Shown here: in pieces, positions 9,303-18,324 of the stretch | Numbering within the stretch: position 1 is the first letter of the stretch | Layout: each line of letters begins with the position of its first letter | Assembly (NCBI RefSeq): GCF_900114875.1 | Contig: NZ_FPKW01000004.1 | Location: forward strand, 1-64,000 | Length of the DNA: 64,000 nucleotides | Reading direction: 5' to 3' | DNA from: Chryseobacterium limigenitum | GTDB lineage: Bacteria; Bacteroidota; Bacteroidia; Flavobacteriales; Weeksellaceae | The notes under the pieces: generated by a model | Database searches by the model: none | Told to the model about the DNA's origin: nothing | Seen by the model: only the letters and a program-made list of their open reading frames with translations | Translations under genes and position numbers: made by a program

Positions 9303-9950
9303 ATGAGAAACTTTAATAAAACTATTTTTTCTTTTGCAATAGCAGGAATATCGATGTTATCAGGGAAAATGAACGGACAGTTTTTAGGGGGAATGAGGTT
9401 GAAAAGCGATGAAGCAGGCCCAAAAGGACAATTCATGGTTTACGGTTCATTGGATTATTCAAAAATTACAACGCCTTCAAGCACAAGTAGTACAGTTTCA
9501 AGTGCGCCAATCGGATTGGGGTATTTTATCAATAACAATGACGTTATCGGGGTAAATTATGCTTACTCACAAAATGCTGTAAATCATAACGTTGTATATA
9601 AACAGAATGAAACCGGAATTTGGTACAGTCCATCATTAGCGCTTGGAAAATATTTTTTACTGATTGCTCAGATTGATGCTCACTACGTTTGGGGACAACA
9701 AGTTTCAACAACTGTAGAATCAATGGAAAACTTTAATGGATACCGTCTTCGTGCTTATCCTTTGATTGGAGTTGTTCTAGGCGGAGGTTGGGCACTCAAG
9801 TTCAAGTTTGCAGAGCTCTCTATGTTGCAGACCAAGGCAAAAGAAGGCTGGACAAAAACTTATGTGGCAGGAATTAGCGGTTCAACATTCGGAGTAGGAA
9901 TTTCCAAAAATCTTGACTTCAGAAAAAAAGCTAAAAAGGATGATAATTAA
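9303..9950 (+). CDS. Outer-membrane beta-barrel-type protein inside the urease operon
   Basis: 215 residues with a signal peptide (MRNFNKTIFSFAIAGISML... to NGQF). The mature part has alternating hydrophobic and aromatic beta-strands, GLGYFINNN and GVNYAYS type turns, and a strand-like closing region (FGVGISKNLDF), as in small outer-membrane barrel proteins. It sits between ureC and ureE, and its last four codons overlap the ureE start, so it is translationally tied to the operon. No known urease accessory protein matches it. A role as a porin for urea or nickel is a guess from position only. Confidence 0.65.
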   Translation: MRNFNKTIFSFAIAGISMLSGKMNGQFLGGMRLKSDEAGPKGQFMVYGSLDYSKITTPSSTSSTVSSAPIGLGYFINNNDVIGVNYAYSQNAVNHNVVYKQNETGIWYSPSLALGKYFLLIAQIDAHYVWGQQVSTTVESMENFNGYRLRAYPLIGVVLGGGWALKFKFAELSMLQTKAKEGWTKTYVAGISGSTFGVGISKNLDFRKKAKKDDN

Positions 9951-10452
9951 CGAAACTTTAGGTAACATTTCAGAGAAGACTGTTGTCGAAAAATTAATAG
10001 ATTATCTTGATCTTGAATGGTTTGAATCCACAAAAAGAATTCAACGTAAAAAAACACGTCAGGGAAAAGATATTGCGATTAAATTTCTTAGAGAGGGTCA
10101 GCGCCTCAGAGAAGGCGATATTCTTTATGAAAGTGAAGAAGAGCTCATTGTTGTCAATATTTTGGAGACAGAAGCAATTGTAATTTCTCCGGATTCTATG
10201 TTGGAAATGGGAACAGTCTGTTATGAAATTGGAAACAAACATATTCCACTTTTTATACAGGAAAATAAAGTCCTGTTGCCTTTTGAAATGCCGATGTACA
10301 GATGGCTGGAAGTAAGTGGTTTTAAACCTGAAAAACAAACTGTAAAGCTGTTGAATCTTCTCAAATCGAATGTAGAACCTCACGGACACGGAAGTTTAGG
10401 CTCATCAATTTTTACTAAAATTTTAAAAATGGCAGCTCCAAAAGATGAATAA
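9940..10452 (+). CDS. ureE: Urease accessory protein UreE (nickel metallochaperone)
   Basis: 170 residues from the ATG at 9940 (MIINETLGNIS). The frame also opens 27 bp earlier, but the 9940 start has an AAAAAGG ribosome-binding stretch directly upstream and matches the family N-terminus. UreE delivers Ni2+ to the UreG/UreF/UreD complex. The core shows LREGDILY and a C-terminal PHGHGSLGSSIF segment. The His-rich tail seen in some UreE proteins is reduced here to a short HGHG. It overlaps the preceding barrel gene by 11 bp and ureF by 8 bp. Confidence 0.9.
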   Translation: MIINETLGNISEKTVVEKLIDYLDLEWFESTKRIQRKKTRQGKDIAIKFLREGQRLREGDILYESEEELIVVNILETEAIVISPDSMLEMGTVCYEIGNKHIPLFIQENKVLLPFEMPMYRWLEVSGFKPEKQTVKLLNLLKSNVEPHGHGSLGSSIFTKILKMAAPKDE

Positions 10453-11137
10453 CATGAAATTTTTAGCCAGCTTATTACATATTTCGGATCCAACTTTACC
10501 GATCGGAGGGTACACCCATTCCAACGGACTGGAAACGTATGTACAAAAAAGAATTGTACACAACAGAGAAACCGCGCAGGAATTTGTAGAAAATATGCTC
10601 AAATATAACCTGAAATACAACGACGGAGCTTTTGTAAAATTGGCGTTTGAAGCTACAGAATCTAAAGATTTAAAAACAATTTTAAGTCTGGATCAGGAAT
10701 GTAACGCGTTGAAATGTCCGAAAGAAATTCGTCAGGCGAGTCAGAAATTAGGGTTGCGTTTAATCAAAATATTCAAAAGACATGAAAATTTTGAATTTAT
10801 GGAAGCTTATGAAAAAGCCGTTCAAAATCGTGAAGCGAATTCTCACTACAGCATCGTCTTCGGAATGTATGCGAGTTTATTGAAAATTCCTCTTCAGGAA
10901 GCGCTTTTCGGGTTTTACTATACTTCTTCTGCAGGAATAATTACGAATGCAGTAAAGTTAGTTCCTCTTGGACAGCTTGACGGACAAGATATTCTGTTCA
11001 AACTATATCCGATAATGGAAGAAACAGCGCAGGAAACGATAGAACTCGACAGAGATTTAGTCGGTCTTTGCAACACCTCTTTCGATATTCGTTGTATGCA
11101 ACATGAAAGGCTATATTCAAGGCTTTACATGTCTTAA
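10445..11137 (+). CDS. ureF: Urease accessory protein UreF
   Basis: 230 residues, normal length. Family motifs DPTLPIGGYTHSNGLETYV near the start and SIVFGMYASLLKIPLQEAL in the middle are clear. UreF bridges UreD-urease and the GTPase UreG during metallocentre assembly. The start at 10445 overlaps ureE. A second in-frame ATG at 10454 lies just past the ureE stop and could be the true start. It is followed by 174 bp of repeats before ureG. Confidence 0.93.
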   Translation: MNNMKFLASLLHISDPTLPIGGYTHSNGLETYVQKRIVHNRETAQEFVENMLKYNLKYNDGAFVKLAFEATESKDLKTILSLDQECNALKCPKEIRQASQKLGLRLIKIFKRHENFEFMEAYEKAVQNREANSHYSIVFGMYASLLKIPLQEALFGFYYTSSAGIITNAVKLVPLGQLDGQDILFKLYPIMEETAQETIELDRDLVGLCNTSFDIRCMQHERLYSRLYMS

Positions 11138-11138
11138 A

Positions 11139-11203
11139 AAGTGAATTGTCAATCGTCAATTGTCAATGTATGTAAAATTCACTTATTGACCATTCACAAT
11201 TGA
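11139..11203. repeat. TCAATTG/GTGAATTG-type short dispersed repeat (family C), copy 1
   Basis: Overlapping words GTGAATTGTCAATCGTCAATT and TTGACCATTCACAATTGAC form inverted segments in the ureF-ureG spacer. The second copy is at 13459-13556 after the NicO gene. No coding potential. Confidence 0.55.
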
Positions 11204-11294
11204 CTTCTTCGCTGAGTAAAACGCCCTTGCGAACTTAAAAATATTCATAACTAAAATCAAAAAAATCCTTGCGGACTTTGCGATAAAAATAAAA
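11204..11294. repeat. CTTTGCG-type dispersed repeat (family B), copy 1
   Basis: Contains GCTGAGTAAAACGCCC, then TTGCGAACTTAAAA, then about 35 bp, then CTTGCGGACTTTGCGAT. The same order of words occurs at 25036-25141, 49137-49216 and 63911-64000. It separates ureF from ureG in the operon. Confidence 0.65.
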
Positions 11295-11311
11295 AACAGA
11301 AACAATTTAAA

Positions 11312-11950
11312 ATGGAAAATAGAAAATATATAAAAGTAGGAGTAGCCGGACCTGTAGGTTCAGGAAAAACAGCTTTATTGGAAAGATTAAGCAGAAAATT
11401 ATACGGAACGTATGATCTTGGAGTAATTACCAATGACATTTATACCAAAGAAGATGCGGAATTTATGGCTAAAAACAGTCTTCTTCCTCATGATAGAATT
11501 ATCGGGGTAGAAACGGGTGGTTGCCCTCACACAGCGATTCGTGAAGATGCAAGTATGAATCTGGAAGCGGTAGATGAATTGGCAGCCCGTTTTCCGGAGA
11601 TCGAACTAATTTTTATCGAAAGTGGAGGTGACAACCTATCGGCTACGTTCAGTCCGGATCTTGCAGATGTTACCATTTTCATTATTGATGTGGCAGAAGG
11701 TGAAAAAATTCCAAGAAAAGGAGGTCCCGGTATTACGAGATCTGATTTGTTGATTATCAATAAAATAGATTTGGCGCCTCACGTTGGAGCAAGCCTTGAA
11801 GTAATGGAAAACGATGCCAGAAGAATGAGAAGCGGAACTCCATTCGTATTTACCAATCTTAAAACTGATGAAGGACTTGATAAAGTGATCGGTTGGGTAA
11901 AAAAATACGCCTTATTGGAAGAAATCGAAGAACCGAATCTTGTAAGATAA
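11312..11950 (+). CDS. ureG: Urease accessory GTPase UreG
   Basis: 212 residues, standard length. The P-loop GPVGSGKT is at residues 13-20. [17 protein letters not shown] contains the Cys-Pro-His nickel-binding motif, and [13 protein letters not shown] and [11 protein letters not shown] (G4, guanine specificity) are conserved. It couples GTP hydrolysis to nickel insertion into urease. The next gene, ureD, begins at the base after its stop codon. Confidence 0.97.
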   Translation: MENRKYIKVGVAGPVGSGKTALLERLSRKLYGTYDLGVITNDIYTKEDAEFMAKNSLLPHDRIIGVETGGCPHTAIREDASMNLEAVDELAARFPEIELIFIESGGDNLSATFSPDLADVTIFIIDVAEGEKIPRKGGPGITRSDLLIINKIDLAPHVGASLEVMENDARRMRSGTPFVFTNLKTDEGLDKVIGWVKKYALLEEIEEPNLVR

Positions 11951-12736
11951 ATGGATAGTCGCTTACATATCATAGCCGGACACAAGGCCGGGAAATCCTA
12001 CGTGAAAGATCTTTTTGTATCGCCTCCTTTCCGTGTAGTTTCTGTGGGACAGCGGAAAAATGATAACAAACTATATCAGATCATAATGAGTTCTTCCCCC
12101 GGAATTCTGGATGGCGACCGCTATCAGCTGGATATTGAGTTGGAAAAAGGTTCTGCCTTACAGCTTCAGTCGCAGTCTTATCAAAGATTATTCAATATGA
12201 AGGATGAAGCCGTTCAGCAGTTGAATATTTCTATGGAAGATAATACTTCTTTTGCCTATGTTCCACACCCTGTGGTTCCGCATGAAGATTCGAATTTTAA
12301 AAGTAAAGCAAACATCAATATTGGTGAAAACAGTCAGGTAATTATGGCTGAGATCATCACTTGTGGACGAAAGCATTACGGAGAACTTTTCAAGCTTAAA
12401 AAATTTCAGAATCTCACAGAAATTTACCATAAAGATAAATTAATGGTGAAAGATAATGTATTGATTCAGCCTGATTTGATTCCTATTAAAAGCATCGGAA
12501 ATCTGGAAGAATATACCCATCAGGGAACTCTTATTTTTTATACAACTAAAAAGAATGTCGATAAAAACGAACTGATCGAGATCATCTATACTCAAATAGA
12601 ATCCCAACATGAAATGGAAATTGGTATTTCAGCAATGGAAGATAACGGATTTATCATCAGAGCATTGGGAAATGGCGGAGAAGTAATGTATAATTTTTTC
12701 CGTAAAGTTCAGGAAATCCTTTGGGAATTAGAATAA
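11951..12736 (+). CDS. ureD: Urease accessory protein UreD (UreH)
   Basis: 261 residues. Family signatures include SPGILDGDRYQLDIELEKGSALQLQSQSYQ (residues ~51-78), PHPVVPHEDSNF and the AEIITCGRKHYGE block. UreD is the scaffold that binds apo-urease and receives nickel from UreG through UreF. The start ATG abuts the ureG stop without a gap, indicating coupled translation. The gene order ureEFGD is usual for Bacteroidota. Confidence 0.93.
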   Translation: MDSRLHIIAGHKAGKSYVKDLFVSPPFRVVSVGQRKNDNKLYQIIMSSSPGILDGDRYQLDIELEKGSALQLQSQSYQRLFNMKDEAVQQLNISMEDNTSFAYVPHPVVPHEDSNFKSKANINIGENSQVIMAEIITCGRKHYGELFKLKKFQNLTEIYHKDKLMVKDNVLIQPDLIPIKSIGNLEEYTHQGTLIFYTTKKNVDKNELIEIIYTQIESQHEMEIGISAMEDNGFIIRALGNGGEVMYNFFRKVQEILWELE

Positions 12737-12749
12737 ATAAAATTAAAAA

Positions 12750-13451
12750 ATGAATGCAACTATTTGGGCATTAATGCTGAGTGCCATATCCATAAGTTTT
12801 ATCCATACCGCAACGGGACCGGATCATTATTTGCCATTTATTGTTTTATCAAAATCAAAAAAATGGAGTAGAAGCAGAACTATTCTGTTAACGATTGCCT
12901 GTGGTTTTGGTCATGTTCTGAGTTCTCTTGTTATAGGCGCGATCGGAGTTTTTCTTGGATGGCAGCTTAATCAGTTTGCATGGTTTCAGGATATTAGAGG
13001 GAACATTTCGGGATGGGCATTACTTATTTTTGGGATCGCTTACCTTATTTATGGATTGATTCAGGCAGCTAGAAATAAACCTCACAAACATTTCGATGTA
13101 TTGGGAGACGATGTTTACGTTTATGAGCACAATCACACCGAAATGGTAATGCCGCAAAGCAGAATAAAAGTGACGCCTTTTGTCTTGTTCATGATCTTTG
13201 TAATGGGACCGAGCGAACCGCTTACTCCGCTTCTTTTTTATTCAGGATTAAACCGTTCTGTAACTGAAATTCTGGCATTGGTACTTCCGTTTACATTAAC
13301 AACAGTTGCTACAATGTTGGGGATGGTTTTACTCGGCAGATATGGATATTCAACTTTATTCAATACCGAAAAACTGGAACGTTATATGGGCGTAATAAGT
13401 GGAGCAGTAGTTACGATATGCGGCGTAGGAATGGTCTTTTTAGGCTGGTAG
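12750..13451 (+). CDS. NicO/UreH-type nickel permease of the urease operon
   Basis: 233 residues with about six hydrophobic segments. The first segment ends in H19-TATGP-D25-H26, the H-x5-D-H form of the nickel-transporter signature. The second half has MGPSEPLTPLLFY, the matching motif of this superfamily. A polar His-containing loop (HKHF, EHNHTE) lies in the middle. It would move Ni2+ across the inner membrane for urease assembly, and the location 13 bp after ureD supports that. A role in cobalt transport or efflux cannot be excluded from sequence. Confidence 0.8.
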   Translation: MNATIWALMLSAISISFIHTATGPDHYLPFIVLSKSKKWSRSRTILLTIACGFGHVLSSLVIGAIGVFLGWQLNQFAWFQDIRGNISGWALLIFGIAYLIYGLIQAARNKPHKHFDVLGDDVYVYEHNHTEMVMPQSRIKVTPFVLFMIFVMGPSEPLTPLLFYSGLNRSVTEILALVLPFTLTTVATMLGMVLLGRYGYSTLFNTEKLERYMGVISGAVVTICGVGMVFLGW

Positions 13452-13458
13452 CGAATGG

Positions 13459-13556
13459 GGTAATAGTCAAAAGTCAATAGTGAATTTGCTTCGCTTGTCA
13501 ATACAAGGATCAAATTTACTGGCAACGCCAAATTGACTATTCAACATTCACAATTT
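13459..13556. repeat. GTCAATAGTGAATTG-type dispersed repeat (family C), copy 2
   Basis: AGTCAATAGTGAATTTG at the left and CAAATTGACTATT plus ATTCACAATT at the right are inverted relative to one another. They lie around an AT-rich centre in the gap between the nickel permease and urea channel genes. Related to 11139-11203. Confidence 0.55.
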
Positions 13557-13611
13557 TCGTCTAAATCATTTATCATTTATCATCTATCAATTATCATTTA
13601 TAAATTAAATT

Positions 13612-14502
13612 ATGGATAAATTTTTTGAAAAAATCCCTTTTATAGATAATATTTTAAAAGGAATCGGGCAGATCATGCTTCAGGAAAACAGATGGACAGG
13701 CATCCTGTTCCTTATCGGGATCTTTATGGGAAGCTGGGAAGGCGGCATCGCTGTTCTTTTGTCTACAAGTGTCGGAACATTCACCGCAATGAAGCTGAAT
13801 TACGATAAATCTGAAATAAATGCAGGATTATACGGTTTCAGTGCAGCTTTGGTGGGCGTTGCTTTGTCTTTCATCTTTCAGACAACGATTTTAATATGGA
13901 TTCTTATTATTTTGGGTGGAGCATTGGCAACAATTATTCAGCATTTTTTTATTGCTAAAAAGATTCCGGTGTTTACTTTTCCATTCATCATTATCATCTG
14001 GGCAAGTGTTTTTGTGTTGCATCATTTTACGCATATTCCGCCATCAGAATTGATCAGTGCAAAAGCCGAAAACCTTGATTATGATGAGGTAATAACTCCA
14101 ATTAATGGTTTTGGAGAAGTTATTTTCCAAGGTGGAATATTATCTGGAATAATTTTCTTTTTAGCCGTTTTCATCAGCTCACCCGCAGCAGCTTTATATG
14201 GCTTTGCCGGCTCTGTTTTGGGAGCTTATGTTTCTCATATCAACGGAGAACCTGTTGCGGAGGTTCATATGGGATTATTCGGTTTTAATGCCGTGCTTTC
14301 TGCCATTGTTTTTTCGGGTTTCAAAAAAACGGACGGATTTTGGGTGTTGATATCTGTATTAATTACGGTAGGAATCGATGATTTATTGATTGATAATCAT
14401 GTTCTTACTGAGTTCGGCGGAGTGCTTACCTTCCCTTTTGTTGCAGGAACATGGATTACTTTATTAATTCAGAAAATTTTTATCTCTAAAAAAGAAAATT
14501 AA
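13612..14502 (+). CDS. Urea transporter (UT family channel)
   Basis: 296 residues with about ten membrane segments in two homologous halves. The repeated signature GLYGFSAALVGVAL (first half) and GLFGFNAVLSAIV (second half) is typical of UT/Yut channels, which pass urea down its gradient through the inner membrane. It follows the urease accessory genes and supplies the substrate. The preceding 160-bp gap holds a repeat, so it may have its own promoter. Confidence 0.88.
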   Translation: MDKFFEKIPFIDNILKGIGQIMLQENRWTGILFLIGIFMGSWEGGIAVLLSTSVGTFTAMKLNYDKSEINAGLYGFSAALVGVALSFIFQTTILIWILIILGGALATIIQHFFIAKKIPVFTFPFIIIIWASVFVLHHFTHIPPSELISAKAENLDYDEVITPINGFGEVIFQGGILSGIIFFLAVFISSPAAALYGFAGSVLGAYVSHINGEPVAEVHMGLFGFNAVLSAIVFSGFKKTDGFWVLISVLITVGIDDLLIDNHVLTEFGGVLTFPFVAGTWITLLIQKIFISKKEN

Positions 14503-14515
14503 AATATCTAATAAT

Positions 14516-14728
14516 GAGCTTGTTTAAATTTTTATTAACCACAAAAGATACAAAAGATTAACACATTAGTATTTTAAGTTAATTAATAGACCGTAAATAA
14601 AGAACACATTAGTTTTAAAAATCTTTGATTTTTATTCTTTTGAGAACTTTGTTTTATGATAATTAAAAAGAAGTTATGTATTCTAATAGCTTTTGTCCCT
14701 TTTGTGGTTAAAAATATAAAAGTTTAAG
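14516..14728 (+). repeat. CACAAAAG dispersed element (family A), copy 1
   Basis: A 213-bp imperfect palindrome-like element. The left edge is TTAACCACAAAAGATACAAAAG and the right edge is CCCTTTTGTGGTTAAA, its approximate inverse. The centre has AAAATCTTTGATTTTTATTC. Four more copies occur at 21534, 27105, 31515 and 43918. It fills the whole gap between the urea channel and the TonB receptor and ends at the receptor leader. Confidence 0.75.
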
Positions 14729-14759
14729 CATGTTTTTAAATCATTCAAAAAGAATATCA

Positions 14760-17012
14760 ATGAAGAGAACTCAAACAATAGTTGCTTTTCTGGCCTTAAT
14801 GATGAACGGAATTGTTCTGGCGCAGGAAAAAAGCTCAGAAAAGCAACTATTTATTAAAGATACAGACGATAAATTTCCTATTAATGATGCCTTGATAAAA
14901 TATAATCATGGGAATGACCATACGCATTCGGGATCTGACGGATCATTTAAATTTAATGTTCAGTCATTTCCGGATACTTTGGTGATTAGTCATAGCGGAT
15001 ATGATGAGATTAAATTGTTGGTTAATAGTGATGAAGATAAAAATAAAGTTATTTTTCTTCAACATAAACCTTTTCAGATCTCCGAGGTAGAGATCAGTCA
15101 CAGTTCGTTTCTTTCGGCAATCACAAAGGTTGATCTGAATAAATTTCCTGTAAATTCTGCTCAGGATCTGTTGCGAAAAGTTCCTGGATTGTTCATTGCC
15201 CAACATGCAGGAGGAGGAAAAGCAGAACAGCTTTTTTTAAGAGGTTTTGATGCTGATCACGGCACTGATATCAGCGTAAATGTAGACGGAATGCCTGTGA
15301 ATATTGTCTCCCATGCTCATGGACAGGGATATTCGGATCTCCATTTTATCATTCCTGAAACGGTTAATAATATTGATTTCGGAAAAGGAGCGTATTACAT
15401 GGATCGCGGAGATTTTGATACGGCAGGATATGTAGATTTTCAGACATATGATAAACTGAAAAACAGCATGGTAAAGCTGGAAGGAGGTTCTTTTAATTCA
15501 AAAAGGATGTTGGGAATGTTCAATATCATCAATGATCCGAATAAAAGACAAAACGCTTATGTTGCCGCAGAATACAATTATACTGATGGCCCGTTTGATG
15601 TAAAACAAAACTTCAACAGGGTAAATATTTTCGCAAAATACAACCAATGGATTACCGATAAAGATTATTTTAATATTCAGTTTTCTACATTCAATTCTTC
15701 ATGGAATGCTTCAGGACAGATCCCTGAATGTGCCATAAATGAAGGTATTATTGACCGATGGGGAAGCATTGATCCTACGGAAGGCGGAAGTACCTCGCGC
15801 ACCAATCTTCAGATGAATTACAAACATATCATTTCTCCATCTGAACAGATTGAAGCGATGGCTTGGTATTCCAAGTATAATTTTAATCTGTATTCTGACT
15901 TTACTTTTTATTTGAAAGATAAAGATCACGGCGATGAAATCGAGCAGAAAGACGGCAGAAATATATACGGAACTGAAATTAAATATACCAAAAGTTTTTC
16001 TTTGCCAAACAGCTCATTAAACTGGATATCGGGAGTAGGATTCCGAAGTGATGACATTAATACATTACAGCTTAATCATGTGTATCACAGAGATCTATTA
16101 TTAGATAAAATGGCTGATGTGAACGGAACAGAAACCAATCTCCATGCTTATTCCGGATTAATCTGGAAAACAGGAAAATGGACGATTAATCCTGCCTTGA
16201 GAGTAGATCATTTCATATTCAATATGCATAATTTATTGGATTATGAGCAGCTGCCTTCGGGACAGTCATCTGAGGGAACAAGATTAAGTCCAAAACTTAA
16301 TTTTTCCTACGCTTCTAATGACAAGATTATGTGGTTCCTTAAAACAGGAATGGGATTCCATTCCAATGATATGAGAGTGGTTGTTCAGAAAAAAGATGCG
16401 AAGACTTTACCATATTCTATCGGCGGAGATCTTGGAGTTAGATTACATCCTTTCAAATCATTAATTATTACGCCAACGATATGGTATCTGGCTTTACAAC
16501 AGGAATTTGTATATGTAGGAGATGATGCGGTTGTAGAACCTTCCGGAAGATCAAGACGGTATGGAGCAGATTTGGGAATCCGCTTTCAACCGTTGGAAAA
16601 TTTATATTTGAATGCTGATATCAATTATTCTCATGCCCGATTTGTTGACGAGAAAAAAGGAGAAGATTATGTTCCGCTAGCTCCAATAGTAACAAGCACA
16701 GGATCTATAAACTGGGATTTTCTGGATGGATTTTCTTTGGGATTACAATACCGTTATTTGGGAGGTCGACCGGCAGTTGAAGATAACAGCCTTCGTACGA
16801 AAGCCTATTTTGTGAATGATCTTGTACTTTCTTACAATCGTGCAAAATGGGGTGCCAGTCTGCAGATCAATAACCTGCTTAACGTAAAATGGAATGAAGC
16901 ACAATTTGCCACAGAAACCCAACTGAAAAATGAAGCCGAACCAATCACGGACATTACCTACACTCCCGGGATTCCTTTCGGAATAAAAATGGGTGTGTTT
17001 TATAAGTTTTAA
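14760..17012 (+). CDS. TonB-dependent outer-membrane receptor, probable nickel uptake
   Basis: 750 residues from the ATG at 14760. An ATG 30 bp upstream is in frame, but the 14760 start gives a clean signal peptide (MKRTQTIVAFLALMMNG... ALAQE-like end). Next come a carboxypeptidase-regulatory-like beta domain, then a plug domain with LFLRGFDADHGTDI and NIVSHAHGQGYSDLHF, then a 22-strand-type barrel ending in aromatic Phe. A His cluster NHGNDHTHSGSDG at about residues 49-61 and the plug HAHGQGYSDLH stretch suggest a divalent metal ligand. Position after nickel permease and urease genes suggests Ni2+ or a Ni chelate. Zinc or cobalt are alternatives. Confidence 0.8.
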   Translation: MKRTQTIVAFLALMMNGIVLAQEKSSEKQLFIKDTDDKFPINDALIKYNHGNDHTHSGSDGSFKFNVQSFPDTLVISHSGYDEIKLLVNSDEDKNKVIFLQHKPFQISEVEISHSSFLSAITKVDLNKFPVNSAQDLLRKVPGLFIAQHAGGGKAEQLFLRGFDADHGTDISVNVDGMPVNIVSHAHGQGYSDLHFIIPETVNNIDFGKGAYYMDRGDFDTAGYVDFQTYDKLKNSMVKLEGGSFNSKRMLGMFNIINDPNKRQNAYVAAEYNYTDGPFDVKQNFNRVNIFAKYNQWITDKDYFNIQFSTFNSSWNASGQIPECAINEGIIDRWGSIDPTEGGSTSRTNLQMNYKHIISPSEQIEAMAWYSKYNFNLYSDFTFYLKDKDHGDEIEQKDGRNIYGTEIKYTKSFSLPNSSLNWISGVGFRSDDINTLQLNHVYHRDLLLDKMADVNGTETNLHAYSGLIWKTGKWTINPALRVDHFIFNMHNLLDYEQLPSGQSSEGTRLSPKLNFSYASNDKIMWFLKTGMGFHSNDMRVVVQKKDAKTLPYSIGGDLGVRLHPFKSLIITPTIWYLALQQEFVYVGDDAVVEPSGRSRRYGADLGIRFQPLENLYLNADINYSHARFVDEKKGEDYVPLAPIVTSTGSINWDFLDGFSLGLQYRYLGGRPAVEDNSLRTKAYFVNDLVLSYNRAKWGASLQINNLLNVKWNEAQFATETQLKNEAEPITDITYTPGIPFGIKMGVFYKF

Positions 17013-17027
17013 ATAGGATTTCAGGAG

Positions 17028-17035
17028 TAAATTTG
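17028..17035 (+). promoter_or_regulatory. Candidate -7 promoter element of the AraC-type gene
   Basis: TAAATTTG matches the Bacteroidota sigma-A -7 consensus TAnnTTTG, 29 bp upstream of the start codon. No TTG -33 box lies at the usual distance, so this is a partial match. Confidence 0.4.
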
Positions 17036-17064
17036 TATAACGATAGATATGATAATTAACTGAT

Positions 17065-17955
17065 ATGGAGGTACTTTCCAATTTTCAATATAAAAAGCTT
17101 TTTCTCCCGAATATTACAGAGAAAATATTGTCTAACAACGCAGATATACAGCTTTACAGGCTTGAGGATTATCTTAAAGGTATTCTCATGCCTGTAATCC
17201 CTTACCGGACCACTTTTAATTTTATCATTTTTATTACAAATGGTCATATTAAGCAGTATTTGGACAATCAGGAATTTCAGGCGGAGAAAGGTGGAGTTAT
17301 TTTTATCAAGCAAGGGACAATTACCGCAACCATAGAATTGTCTGATGATGCTGAAGGTTTTTTCCTGGCGTATGAAAATAATATTGTATCCGAGCAGGAA
17401 TTGCCCAAGCATAAAACAAGCATTTTTTTCATACCTCCTTTCCTGAATTTGGATACACTTACGTATGTGACAGTCACCCAGCTTCTTACCATTATGGAGC
17501 AGGAGTTGTGGCTTAACGGATTAAATCTGAATGAAATAATTATCACGATGCTCCATCTTATTTTAGTTAAAATTTTAAGTACAGATTCCAGTAGCCATCA
17601 TAGATCCGCCAGCCGTCCAATGGAATTATCTCTTCAGTTTCGGGAGATTCTGTTTAAATATCATGTGGGTGAAAAAAGAGTTGCTTTTTACGCAGATAAA
17701 CTGTCTGTTACAGAAAATTATCTCACTAAATGTATAAAAAATGTAACCCAAAAGTCACCCAAACAATGGATTAACGAAATGGATATTAATTACAGCAAAG
17801 CATTATTGCATTCACGTAAAGATATAGCGGAGATTGCGTATGAACTTAATTTCCATACAGCTTCCCATTTTACACAACTTTTTAAGAAAATTACAGGAAT
17901 TACACCTAAAGAATACAGAACGCAATTCTTGAGAAATAAAATGATCATCTCCTAA
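17065..17955 (+). CDS. AraC-family transcriptional regulator
   Basis: 296 residues. The N-terminal part (to ~residue 180) is a cupin-like sensor domain without a recognised ligand motif. The C-terminal 100 residues hold the double helix-turn-helix: KRVAFYADKLSVTENYLTKCIKNVTQKSPKQWI, then the second HTH with IAEIAYELNFHTASHFTQLFKKITGITPKEYR, the diagnostic AraC/XylS signature. It lies 50 bp after the TonB receptor on the same strand. It is the natural candidate to control the receptor or the urease island, though its target is not proven by sequence. Confidence 0.88.
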   Translation: MEVLSNFQYKKLFLPNITEKILSNNADIQLYRLEDYLKGILMPVIPYRTTFNFIIFITNGHIKQYLDNQEFQAEKGGVIFIKQGTITATIELSDDAEGFFLAYENNIVSEQELPKHKTSIFFIPPFLNLDTLTYVTVTQLLTIMEQELWLNGLNLNEIIITMLHLILVKILSTDSSSHHRSASRPMELSLQFREILFKYHVGEKRVAFYADKLSVTENYLTKCIKNVTQKSPKQWINEMDINYSKALLHSRKDIAEIAYELNFHTASHFTQLFKKITGITPKEYRTQFLRNKMIIS

Positions 17956-18171
17956 GTTAATTCTAATTAATATTCTTCTTTTTCGAAAATTGATGAGTTT
18001 AAGATATAAAGTCTTTAAATAGTAGTATTTAAGGTTTTTTTTATTTGTGAACAATCAATAAAAGATCCAAAAATTGAAGAAAAGATATCATTACAGAATT
18101 AATATTCAGTTTTTTATTTATATCAAGGCAATAATTTCGACATCAAAATGTTTTTATTCCAAGTTGATATT
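17956..18171. other. Intergenic region without gene
   Basis: Part of a 369-bp AT-rich gap before the next TonB receptor. No hairpin with a T-tract, repeat family member or plausible small gene was recognised here. The promoter-like element follows at 18172. Confidence 0.4.
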
Positions 18172-18179
18172 TATCTTTG
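18172..18179 (+). promoter_or_regulatory. Candidate -7 promoter element of the TonB receptor/DUF4249 operon
   Basis: TATCTTTG followed by C is an exact match to TAnnTTTG. It lies 146 bp upstream of the start codon, leaving a long 5' leader. A -33 TTG is not found at 17-23 bp. Confidence 0.45.
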
Positions 18180-18324
18180 CGGTGAAATATTCTGAAATAT
18201 GATTGTTAATGAGAAAAACTGACAGTTTTTTGCTCGATTGATTTCCTATTTCATCTATTTAATTAATACCAAGAAACTTTATTAATATTAAAAAAATCTA
18301 CTACATTAAAAAATAATAAACTGA

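Noticed and set aside
14730-14759. Ten-residue upstream extension of the nickel-type TonB receptor
   Set aside because: The start at 14760 gives a normal signal peptide; the upstream ATG lies at the edge of a dispersed repeat.
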